DNA of 37,069 bases from assembly GCA_030037645.1 (NCBI GenBank), contig JASHQI010000164.1, positions 1-37,069 on the forward strand, read 5' to 3'. Shown in pieces: positions 30,355-37,069 of the stretch. Position 1 is the first letter of the stretch. Each line of letters begins with the position of its first letter. The translations under genes were made by a program, and so were the position numbers. The notes beneath the pieces were generated by a model. That model was not told where the DNA came from, did no database searches, and saw nothing but the letters and a program-made list of their open reading frames with translations. This DNA is from Xanthobacteraceae bacterium (GTDB taxonomy: Bacteria > Pseudomonadota > Alphaproteobacteria > Rhizobiales > Xanthobacteraceae).

Positions 30355-31422
30355 CTACTCGAGTGGCGCAATCGCAAGATCGCGCGCCAGGGCATCGAGG
30401 CTTTCGCGCAGTGCCTTCGGCATCGGCACGCCGTGGGCGCGGCGGTGCAACAGCGTGGCGTGGCTCTGCTCGCCCGGCAACCAAATGCGCTCGACGCCCG
30501 GCAGCCGCTGCGAATTGCGGATGTCTCGGATCAGGTGGTCGACGGCCTGTTTGAAATCGGTCGCGGGCATGAATGATTCGACAGACAGCGCCGCGATGGC
30601 TTGTCCGGTATTGGTGGCCTTGCCTGTCTCTTTGACGAAATCGACCACATTCCGGCCGAGCGCAGCACGATTGAGCGCGCCGGCGAGCAATCCGATGATC
30701 AGGCTCAGGCCATAACCCTTATAGTCGCCGATCGGCAACAGATAACCCTCGTCGGCGCGTTTGGGGTCGGTGAGCGGCTTGCCCTGGCGATCGATCATCC
30801 AGCCGGGCGGCATCTGTTCGCCGCGCTGCGCTTTCAGCCGCACTTTGCCGTAGGCCGCCACCGTCGGGGCCATGTCGAGCACGATGGCCGGCTCCTGCAG
30901 CGCCGGAATCGCCACCGCCATGGGATTGGTGCCAAGCAAGCTCTCGCAACCGCCCCAAGGCGGCAGATGATTGTTGCTGCCGACGGCGAAATATATCCCG
31001 ATCATGTCGTGAGCGAGCGGCATCGTTGCATAGAGCGCCGCCGGCCCGGCGTGATTGCTCATGCGCGCGCCCACCCAGCCGATGCCGGTCGCCTTGGCCT
31101 TTGCGATCGCCAGTTCGGCGGCGCGACACATCACCAAGTGGCCCATGGCGTTGTCGCCGTCGATCAGCGCCACCGAGGGCCGGTCGCTGATGACGCGGAT
31201 ATTCGGCCTGGCGTTGACGCCGCCGGCACGAAGGCGTCGCACGTAGAGCGGCAATCGGATCACGCCATGGGTGTCGCTGCCGCGCAGATCGGCGGCGACC
31301 ATCAGTTGCGCGAGCTTTGCTGCATCGTCCTGCGGCAGCCCGGCGGCGACCAAGGCGCGAGTCACAAAAGCGGTAAGCTCGGCCGCCGCAACGCCGGTCT
31401 CAGCTTGGTTCAAGGTCGTCAT
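30355..31422 (-). CDS. Ldh family (malate/L-lactate/ureidoglycolate type) dehydrogenase
   Basis: A 355-aa member of the type-2 malate/L-lactate dehydrogenase family, which uses NAD(P) with a non-Rossmann fold. Typical segments are DLRGSDTHGVIRLPLYV, MSNHAGPAALYA, LLGTNPMAVAIPA, VLDMAPTVAAYGKV and IGDYKGYGLSLIIGLLAGAL. Enzymes of the family oxidise malate, lactate, sulfolactate, ureidoglycolate or delta-piperideine carboxylate analogues. GGGAGA 5 nt before the ATG at 31422 fixes the start. It is first gene of a two-gene operon with the 3-hydroxyisobutyrate-type dehydrogenase and is divergent from the Pht5-like gene (83 bp between starts). Confidence 0.85.
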   Translation of the reverse strand: MTTLNQAETGVAAAELTAFVTRALVAAGLPQDDAAKLAQLMVAADLRGSDTHGVIRLPLYVRRLRAGGVNARPNIRVISDRPSVALIDGDNAMGHLVMCRAAELAIAKAKATGIGWVGARMSNHAGPAALYATMPLAHDMIGIYFAVGSNNHLPPWGGCESLLGTNPMAVAIPALQEPAIVLDMAPTVAAYGKVRLKAQRGEQMPPGWMIDRQGKPLTDPKRADEGYLLPIGDYKGYGLSLIIGLLAGALNRAALGRNVVDFVKETGKATNTGQAIAALSVESFMPATDFKQAVDHLIRDIRNSQRLPGVERIWLPGEQSHATLLHRRAHGVPMPKALRESLDALARDLAIAPLE

Positions 31423-31505
31423 GTTTCTCCCCGATGGCGAGGACTGGTTTAACGCCCCGCCGAGCCATAAAATCAAGCCAACAGCTGTGAAATAGAGGTG
31501 AGCCT

Positions 31506-32408
31506 ATGATCACGATGACGGCCGAAAAAATCGAAACACTGAGCGCCTGTTTCGGGACCTATCCCCAGACTCAGGCGCTGAAAAGCGGTCAAATCAAATC
31601 CAGCCGCGTCGCGCTCGACCTCACGGAGATCAACCCGGTCTATAAGGCGTTCCTGATGATGGCGCGCGAGCAGAAGTTCGACATCAGCGAAATGGCGCTT
31701 GTCACCTATCTGCAAGCCAAGGCCTATGGCAAGCCGATCACGCTGATGCCGGCGACGATGTTCGGGCGCTTTCAGCACGGCACCATGCTTTACAATTCCG
31801 AGCGCGGCCACGTGACCCCGGAGAACCTGGCTGGTCGCCGTATCGGCGTGCGCTCCTTTGCGCAGACCACCGGCTGCTGGATGCGCGGCATTCTCTGGAA
31901 GGACTATGGCCTCGATCTTTCGAAAGTGAAATGGGTGACGTTCGAAGATGCCCATCTCGCCGAGTTTCGCGATCCACCTGGAGTCGAGCGCGCCGCCACC
32001 GGCAAGGATATGACCGGGATGCTGCTCGATGGCGAGCTTGATGCCGCGATCTTCGGCGGTGTCATGCCGACCGACCCGCGACTGAAGAGCGTCATCCCCG
32101 ATGCCGATGCAGCCGCGAAAGAATGGCATAAGAAACATGGCACGGTGCCGATCAATCACATGGTTGTCGTCAAGGTTTCGCTGTCGAAATCCGATCCGGG
32201 CGCGGTGCGCGAAGTGTTTCGTATGCTGCACGACAGCAAGAAGGCCGCCGGACTGCCCAAACCGGGCGCAGTCGATACGCTGCCGTTCGGCTTCAACGCG
32301 GTCAGGCCCGCACTCGACCTGATGTCAAGCTACGCGCTGGAAATGAAGATCATTCCGCGACGCTATTCGGTCGAGGAACTGTTCGACGACACCACGCGCG
32401 CGTTGTAG
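31506..32408 (+). CDS. Periplasmic-binding-fold protein without signal peptide (Pht5 / 4,5-dihydroxyphthalate decarboxylase-like)
   Basis: A 300-aa protein with the type-2 periplasmic-binding fold. Its start, FGTYPQTQALKSGQIKSS, then FDISEMALVTYLQAKAYGKPITLMPATMFGRFQH, and GRRIGVRSFAQTTGCWMRGIL resemble proteins annotated as 4,5-dihydroxyphthalate decarboxylase (Pht5) or ABC substrate-binding proteins. There is no signal peptide, so a cytoplasmic enzyme is more likely than a transport receptor. GAGG lies 7 nt before the ATG. It is divergent from the two-dehydrogenase operon, and no permease or ATPase gene accompanies it. A small hairpin (TCCCG-AAAT-CGGGA) lies 17 bp after its stop. Confidence 0.7.
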   Translation: MITMTAEKIETLSACFGTYPQTQALKSGQIKSSRVALDLTEINPVYKAFLMMAREQKFDISEMALVTYLQAKAYGKPITLMPATMFGRFQHGTMLYNSERGHVTPENLAGRRIGVRSFAQTTGCWMRGILWKDYGLDLSKVKWVTFEDAHLAEFRDPPGVERAATGKDMTGMLLDGELDAAIFGGVMPTDPRLKSVIPDADAAAKEWHKKHGTVPINHMVVVKVSLSKSDPGAVREVFRMLHDSKKAAGLPKPGAVDTLPFGFNAVRPALDLMSSYALEMKIIPRRYSVEELFDDTTRAL

Positions 32409-32579
32409 CGTTCCGCATCTCGCTTCCCGAAATCGGGAGATCGCTTGGGCGGATGGGCGGGCGTAAACCATTGTGGCGGGCGCCCCAACAATACCTCACA
32501 TTCCTACACAATCGGTCACGGTTCTGCCCCGGGCGACGGCTGAATTCATACGGCCGTTTGAACGGGAGAGCCCCGCCGC

Positions 32580-35033
32580 ATGCGTTGCCAATTGGCAGCC
32601 GCCGTCTTCGTTGTCGTTATGGGCGGCGTTTTCGCGATGCCGCGTGGCGGCATTGCCGCAGCGGCCAATGTTGTCGATTCCAAGGCCACCAATTCCCAGA
32701 TTGTCGTTGTCGGCAATCGGCACGTTGGCACAGATGCGATCCGATCCTATTTTGACGCCGCGCCCGGCGGTCGCCTCGATGCGGACGAGCGCGATGCGGC
32801 GCTCAAGCGCCTCTACGCCACCGGTCTGTTCCGGGACGTAAAGATTTCGCACGACGGCGACCGCATCCTGGTGACCGTCGTGGAAAATCCCACGATCGAC
32901 CGGATCGCGTTCGAGGGCAACAAAAAGATTAAGGACGCCGACCTCAAGAAGGGCCTGCAATCGAAGGAAGGCGGACCGCTCTGGCGCGCCTTCGTTCAAG
33001 GCGATGTCGAGCACATGATCGAGCTGTATCGCCAGAAAGGCTATTTCGACGTCCGGATCGAGCCGGAGACAATCAATGTCAAGAACGCACGTACCGCGGC
33101 CAAGACGACGAAGATCGCGGGCAAGCAAGGCGATCAAAAGACGATCGCTGCCCAAAACAGGCGTGGTGATAAGAAAGCAAGCACCGCCGGCGACGATCGC
33201 GTCAATCTCGTGTTTGTGATCAAGGAGGGCGACAAGCTTGCGGTCAGGCAGATACTGTTCGTCGGTGATAAAGCCCTCTCGGCAAACAAGCTCGAGGGTG
33301 TAATCAAGACCGGCAAGACGAACTTTCTAAGCTTCCTGCTGGATAATGACATTTACAGCGCCGACCGCGTCGAGAACGACTGCGATCTGTTGCGGCAATT
33401 CTATTTGGCCCACGGCTACGCCGACGTGCGGGTCACCTCGTCGGCAAGTTACGATGCGGCCAAGAAGGGGGTCGTTGTTACCTTCACGCTTGCTGAAGGC
33501 CCGAAATATCTCTTTGGCAAAGTCGATATTGATTCAAGCCTGAAGGGCGTCAACCCCGCGACGCTGCGCCAATACCTGCGCACGCAATCCGGCGACACTT
33601 ACGACGCCGACGCGGTCAATAAGACCGTCGACGATCTCACGATGCAGCTTGCCAAGGACGGCAACCCCTTTGCCACCGTAACTGCGCACGGCGATCCGCT
33701 GCCCGATCGTCACCTGGTCAATGTCACCTACGCCATCGCGGAGGGCGATCACGTCTATGTCGAACGCATCGTCATTCACGGCAACACCAAAACCCACGAC
33801 GAGGTGATCCGTCGCGAATTCGATATCGCCGAGGGCGATCCATACAATCGCGCTCTGGTCGATCGCGGCGAGCGACGCCTGAAAGCGCTCGGCTATTTCA
33901 AATCGGTGAAGATTTCGAAGAAGCCAGGCTCGGCGCCCGATCGTGTAATTCTCGACGTCGCGGTTCAAGAACAGGGCACGGGAAACTTCTCCATCTCGGG
34001 CGGCTATTCCACGGCCGAAGGAATGTTGGCCGAAGTCAGCGTCAGCGATAAAAATCTGTGGGGTAGCGGTTATATCGGCAAAGCGTCGGTGACCTATGGC
34101 CAATATGCGCAAGGGTTCGATCTGGCCTTTACCGATCCGTATTTTCTCGACCAGCGGCTTTCCGCCGGCATCGATCTGTTCGGTAAGGAAACGATAGCCA
34201 ACAGCTACCAGTCCTTTGACACCACCGTTTATGGCGGCAAGGTTTCCTTCGGCACGCCGTTGAACGACCAGCTCGGAATGACGTGGAACTATTCGCTCTA
34301 CAACCAAAGTGTCTCGCTCGATCCGGCGGAAGGAATATCCTCGCTGCCTATTCAGCAGGCGGCAGCGGCCGGCCCGATGTGGGTGTCTTCGATCGGCAAC
34401 AGCGTGACCTACAGCACGCTCGACGATAAAAAGAATCCGACCACGGGAATCGAGGCCCAATTCAACAACGATTTTGCCGGCCTCGGAGGTGCCGCCAAAT
34501 TTGCGCGAAGCACCGAAGACATCCGCTACTACCACCCGATCGTAGGCGATGTCGTCGGCATGGTGCGGACGCAAGGCGGCTACGTGACGCCGTGGGGTGG
34601 CCAGTCATTGCCGCTGCTCGACGGCTTCTTCGGCGGCCCGCAACTGGTGCGCGGTTTCGCACCCAACGGTTTCGGCCCGCGCGATGTCACGCCGGGGACC
34701 ACCATGGATAATATCGGCGGTAACGCCTATTGGACGACTTCGGCTGAATTGGAGGCGCCGGTGCCGGGCGTGCCGGCGGACGCAAATCTGAAGGTCGCCT
34801 TGTTCTCCGATGTCGGCAGTCTCTGGGATACGGGCGCATCGAGCGCTGCAAGCCTTGCGTCGTTGTCGCCGTCGCAGCAGATCGCCAATTCCAGCGCGCC
34901 GCGTGCGTCGATCGGTACCGCCTTGATCTGGGATTCGCCGTTCGGACCGCTCCAAGTCGATTACGCCTATCCGATCTTGAAGCAGCCTTACGACGTTACC
35001 CAGCGGCTGCAATTCACCGCCGGCGCATTTTGA
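32580..35033 (+). CDS. bamA: BamA/Omp85-family outer-membrane assembly protein (paralogue)
   Basis: An 817-aa Omp85 protein. A signal peptide (residues 1-29, cut near AAAAN) is followed by several POTRA domains (about 38-455) and a 16-strand surface-antigen barrel. The barrel carries LVRGFAPNGFGPRD, the VRGF lid motif, and ends in FTAGAF with the terminal Phe used for barrel recognition. BamA inserts outer-membrane proteins. POTRA2 contains an extra basic, low-complexity insert at residues 169-206 (DNA about 33084-33197). The neighbours are metabolic genes, not the usual rseP-bamA-lpxD set, so this is probably an accessory second copy. A TamA-like role is less likely given the POTRA number. 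Confidence 0.85.
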   Translation: MRCQLAAAVFVVVMGGVFAMPRGGIAAAANVVDSKATNSQIVVVGNRHVGTDAIRSYFDAAPGGRLDADERDAALKRLYATGLFRDVKISHDGDRILVTVVENPTIDRIAFEGNKKIKDADLKKGLQSKEGGPLWRAFVQGDVEHMIELYRQKGYFDVRIEPETINVKNARTAAKTTKIAGKQGDQKTIAAQNRRGDKKASTAGDDRVNLVFVIKEGDKLAVRQILFVGDKALSANKLEGVIKTGKTNFLSFLLDNDIYSADRVENDCDLLRQFYLAHGYADVRVTSSASYDAAKKGVVVTFTLAEGPKYLFGKVDIDSSLKGVNPATLRQYLRTQSGDTYDADAVNKTVDDLTMQLAKDGNPFATVTAHGDPLPDRHLVNVTYAIAEGDHVYVERIVIHGNTKTHDEVIRREFDIAEGDPYNRALVDRGERRLKALGYFKSVKISKKPGSAPDRVILDVAVQEQGTGNFSISGGYSTAEGMLAEVSVSDKNLWGSGYIGKASVTYGQYAQGFDLAFTDPYFLDQRLSAGIDLFGKETIANSYQSFDTTVYGGKVSFGTPLNDQLGMTWNYSLYNQSVSLDPAEGISSLPIQQAAAAGPMWVSSIGNSVTYSTLDDKKNPTTGIEAQFNNDFAGLGGAAKFARSTEDIRYYHPIVGDVVGMVRTQGGYVTPWGGQSLPLLDGFFGGPQLVRGFAPNGFGPRDVTPGTTMDNIGGNAYWTTSAELEAPVPGVPADANLKVALFSDVGSLWDTGASSAASLASLSPSQQIANSSAPRASIGTALIWDSPFGPLQVDYAYPILKQPYDVTQRLQFTAGAF

Positions 35034-35102
35034 AGGCGCATGCAGTCATGGCGTCCACAGCGCAGGCGGCGTCGATGAAGCCGCAGCGCCAGGTTCACGA
35101 CG

Positions 35103-36035
35103 CTAACCTTTCCACAGCGGCATGAACGCAGTCGCGACCGCGCGCTCGTACGGCACGTCACCTTTGACAACTCCCTGTGAACGCGCGAACGCCGTCATGC
35201 CGGCGACGAAGTCGCGCGTGAGCGCTGCGTCGTAATAGGGCAGGTCACGGCGGATCAGCTCGGCGATCAGCTCGGCCTCCGAGGGCGGAAACAATTTGTG
35301 GCCGACTTCGGTCGCGCGCGAAAAATTCGCCTTGAGGGCGGCCTGGGTCTTGACGATGGCGCGCACGGCGGCGGCCACTTTATCCGGCGACCGCGCGATC
35401 AGCGCGTCGGTCGTGGCGATAACCGGCGCCGTGTAATTGAAGCACCGCTTCGGCCCGTCGCCGCGGCGCACGTCGAGCACAATAGTGCCCGCGCCCCGTC
35501 GCACGGCAACTTCGGCGCCCATGCCGTTCGCCCAAAAGCCGTCGATCTTGCGCTCCTCCAGCGCCTTGGCCGCTGTGATGCCGAAATTCACGACCGCTCC
35601 GGGCACCGGCGCGGCGCCCGGCACCGGCGCGATATTCACGTCGTCGCGCTGGGGATCGATTCCGGCTTCGATGAGAAGCGCCCGCAAGCCGATATCGACC
35701 CACGGCGCCGCGCCGATGGTGCGGCCCTTGACTGCGCCGATGTCGCCACGCCTGACTTTGAGATCGGCGCGCATCACCAAAAACCAATACATGCCCTGCG
35801 CCTGGGCGCAGACCAGCTTGACACCGTTGAATCCGGGGAATGCCGAGGGTGCCGCATGCGCCGCGCCGCCGACGAAATCGATGGCGCCGTCGCGCAGCGC
35901 CGCGTAGGTCTTGTCGACCGGATAAATCAGCTCCAGCGATACATCCAGCCCCTCGGCCTTGAAGAACCCGAGCTCGACTGCGGCCTCGGCCGGGAAGTAG
36001 GAGTTCGAAATCAGATCCGGAACGGCGATTTTCAT
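35103..36035 (-). CDS. NMT1/TauA-like binding-fold protein without signal peptide
   Basis: A 310-aa protein beginning MKIAVPDLISNSYFPAEAAVELGFFKAEGLDVSLE, the NMT1/SsuA/TauA-type substrate-binding fold, and missing any signal peptide. DFVGGAAHAAPSAF and GRTIGAAPWVDIGLRALL are further family segments. A short tandem duplication gives APVPGAAPVPGA. Its ATG overlaps the stop of the UbiD gene by 4 bp (minus strand), so the two are translationally coupled and probably act on the same aromatic or unsaturated acid. Annotation pipelines would call it an ABC substrate-binding protein, but a cytoplasmic ligand-binding or enzyme role is more likely because it has no signal peptide and no transporter partner. 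Confidence 0.75.
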   Translation of the reverse strand: MKIAVPDLISNSYFPAEAAVELGFFKAEGLDVSLELIYPVDKTYAALRDGAIDFVGGAAHAAPSAFPGFNGVKLVCAQAQGMYWFLVMRADLKVRRGDIGAVKGRTIGAAPWVDIGLRALLIEAGIDPQRDDVNIAPVPGAAPVPGAVVNFGITAAKALEERKIDGFWANGMGAEVAVRRGAGTIVLDVRRGDGPKRCFNYTAPVIATTDALIARSPDKVAAAVRAIVKTQAALKANFSRATEVGHKLFPPSEAELIAELIRRDLPYYDAALTRDFVAGMTAFARSQGVVKGDVPYERAVATAFMPLWKG

Positions 36036-37069
36036 TCTTTCTTTCCGTCCAGCAGCCAGCCGAATTTCTCTTTCGCCTTGCGCGTCACCTCGGCGCTCGG
36101 CGTGTTGCTCGGCGGGAATTGGTCGCGCCAATGCCACGGCTTGCAGGCGTTGATCAGCGCCACCGAATGGGTGAAATTGCCCGCGTCGCGACGCTCCGGC
36201 GGGATCGCCGGATCGGCGCTGGAATCCCACGAGCCGGTGATGAACTGAATCGATTCCTTCGGGTCGGTTCGCGTGATCATCGCCCACAGCATGTGATCGA
36301 GATTGGTGACGTCGACGTCGTCGTCGCACACCACGACGTATTTCGAAGCGTAGGCCGACGCGCCGCATTGGGCCGCGACATGCGCAGCCTGCACGGCATG
36401 GCCGGGATAGCGCTGCGTGATCGAAACGGCATGCAACATGCGCGCCCCGCCGACCTCGTGGCACCACACTTGTTGCACGCCCGGCACCCCGGCATTCGTC
36501 ATGTTTTGCTTGATCAGCGCCGAGCGCATGACGGCGCGATAACGCGCCATCTCGTCCGGTCCGGCGCCCATCGGCGGCACGCCGACGAGAATCGGGTCGT
36601 TGCGGTGATAGATCGCCGCGATGTCGAGCACCGGGATCGGACGCCTGCCGCCCGCGTAGTGTCCGGTCCATTCGCCGAACGGGCCTTCCTCCTTGCGCTT
36701 GTCGGGCGTGACATAGCCTTCCAGCACGATCTCGGCGTTGGCGGGGAAGGGCAGGCCGGTGATTTTGCCGCGCACCATTTTTGTCGGGCGCCCGCGCATG
36801 CCGCCGACGATGTCGAGCTCGAACGTGCCGTAGGGCGCCTCGACGCCGCCGTAGAAGAATGCCAGCGGATCGCCGCCGAGCACCATCACCACCGGCATCG
36901 GTTCGCCGCGCGCCCAATATTTCTCGCGGTGGATGTAGCCGTGATGGCCGCGCGCCGTGACGAAGCCGACCGATTTGCGATCATGCACCATGGCGCGATA
37001 GGCGCCGGCGTTGAGCCAGTTTTCCTCCGGGTCGCGGGTGATGCTGTAGGTGCCGGTGCCGATGTAGCG
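36032..37069 (-). CDS. UbiD family decarboxylase, C-terminal 345 residues (5' end outside window)
   Basis: The frame runs to the right end of the window without a start, so the N-terminus is missing; full-length members have about 450-500 residues. The visible part begins RYIGTGTYSITRDPEENWLNAGAYRAMV, where the NAGxYR segment is the conserved prenylated-FMN and metal-binding region. It continues with KYWARGEPMPVVMVLGGDP and EIVLEGYV...EEGPFGEWTGHY, the latter holding conserved acidic residues of the active site. UbiD enzymes reversibly decarboxylate aromatic or alpha,beta-unsaturated acids with prFMN made by UbiX, which is not in the window. The downstream binding-fold gene overlaps by 4 bp. 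Confidence 0.88.
   Translation of the reverse strand, partial: RYIGTGTYSITRDPEENWLNAGAYRAMVHDRKSVGFVTARGHHGYIHREKYWARGEPMPVVMVLGGDPLAFFYGGVEAPYGTFELDIVGGMRGRPTKMVRGKITGLPFPANAEIVLEGYVTPDKRKEEGPFGEWTGHYAGGRRPIPVLDIAAIYHRNDPILVGVPPMGAGPDEMARYRAVMRSALIKQNMTNAGVPGVQQVWCHEVGGARMLHAVSITQRYPGHAVQAAHVAAQCGASAYASKYVVVCDDDVDVTNLDHMLWAMITRTDPKESIQFITGSWDSSADPAIPPERRDAGNFTHSVALINACKPWHWRDQFPPSNTPSAEVTRKAKEKFGWLLDGKKE

Overview
The window looks like a stretch of an alphaproteobacterial chromosome, most likely Bradyrhizobium/Rhodopseudomonas-like (order Hyphomicrobiales). The reasons are high G+C with strong third-position G/C, the protein families present, tightly overlapping ATGA/GTGA operons, and a dispersed-type palindrome near 25482. 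The genus is an inference from family resemblance; there is no rRNA to confirm it.

Left part (1-12700), surface-sugar region. A plus-strand operon (3-7124) holds the end of an NDP-sugar epimerase, a nucleotide-sugar dehydrogenase homologue lacking the catalytic Cys, an SDR, a Gfo/Idh/MocA oxidoreductase, and what looks like a complete GDP-D-glycero-D-manno-heptose module: HddA-like kinase, fused HddC-like nucleotidyltransferase and GmhA-like isomerase, GmhB-like phosphatase, and a transaldolase that could supply sedoheptulose 7-phosphate. Two large minus-strand glycosyltransferases follow: a tandem GT2 protein and a GT2-methyltransferase fusion. A decayed IS3-type transposase and an intact tRNA-Lys(CTT) close this part.

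Middle (12700-17410). A molybdate/tungstate ABC system is encoded as a binding protein plus a single permease-ATPase fusion, behind a ModE-like operator that overlaps the likely -10 element. A GT39-type membrane glycosyltransferase follows.

RiPP region (17476-29443), the most unusual part. A minus-strand lasso-peptide operon (candidate precursor, RRE/PqqD-like B1, transglutaminase-like B2, asparagine-synthetase-like cyclase) lies back to back with a plus-strand operon of DUF697-like protein, 59-aa membrane protein, cyclic-peptide-type ABC exporter, SPFH/Band 7 protein and membrane-anchored coiled-coil protein. This is followed by a class II lanthipeptide synthetase (LanM, CCG type) divergent from a 50-aa lanthipeptide precursor. 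A perfect 9-bp inverted repeat lies between lanM and lanA, and a strong terminator follows lanA. One exporter thus sits between two different RiPP machineries.

Right part (29484-37069). Organic-acid metabolism genes: a 3-hydroxyisobutyrate-dehydrogenase-like enzyme, an Ldh-family (malate/lactate-type) dehydrogenase, a Pht5/periplasmic-binding-fold protein without signal peptide, a BamA paralogue, a second signal-less NMT1/TauA-like protein, and a UbiD-family decarboxylase cut by the window end.
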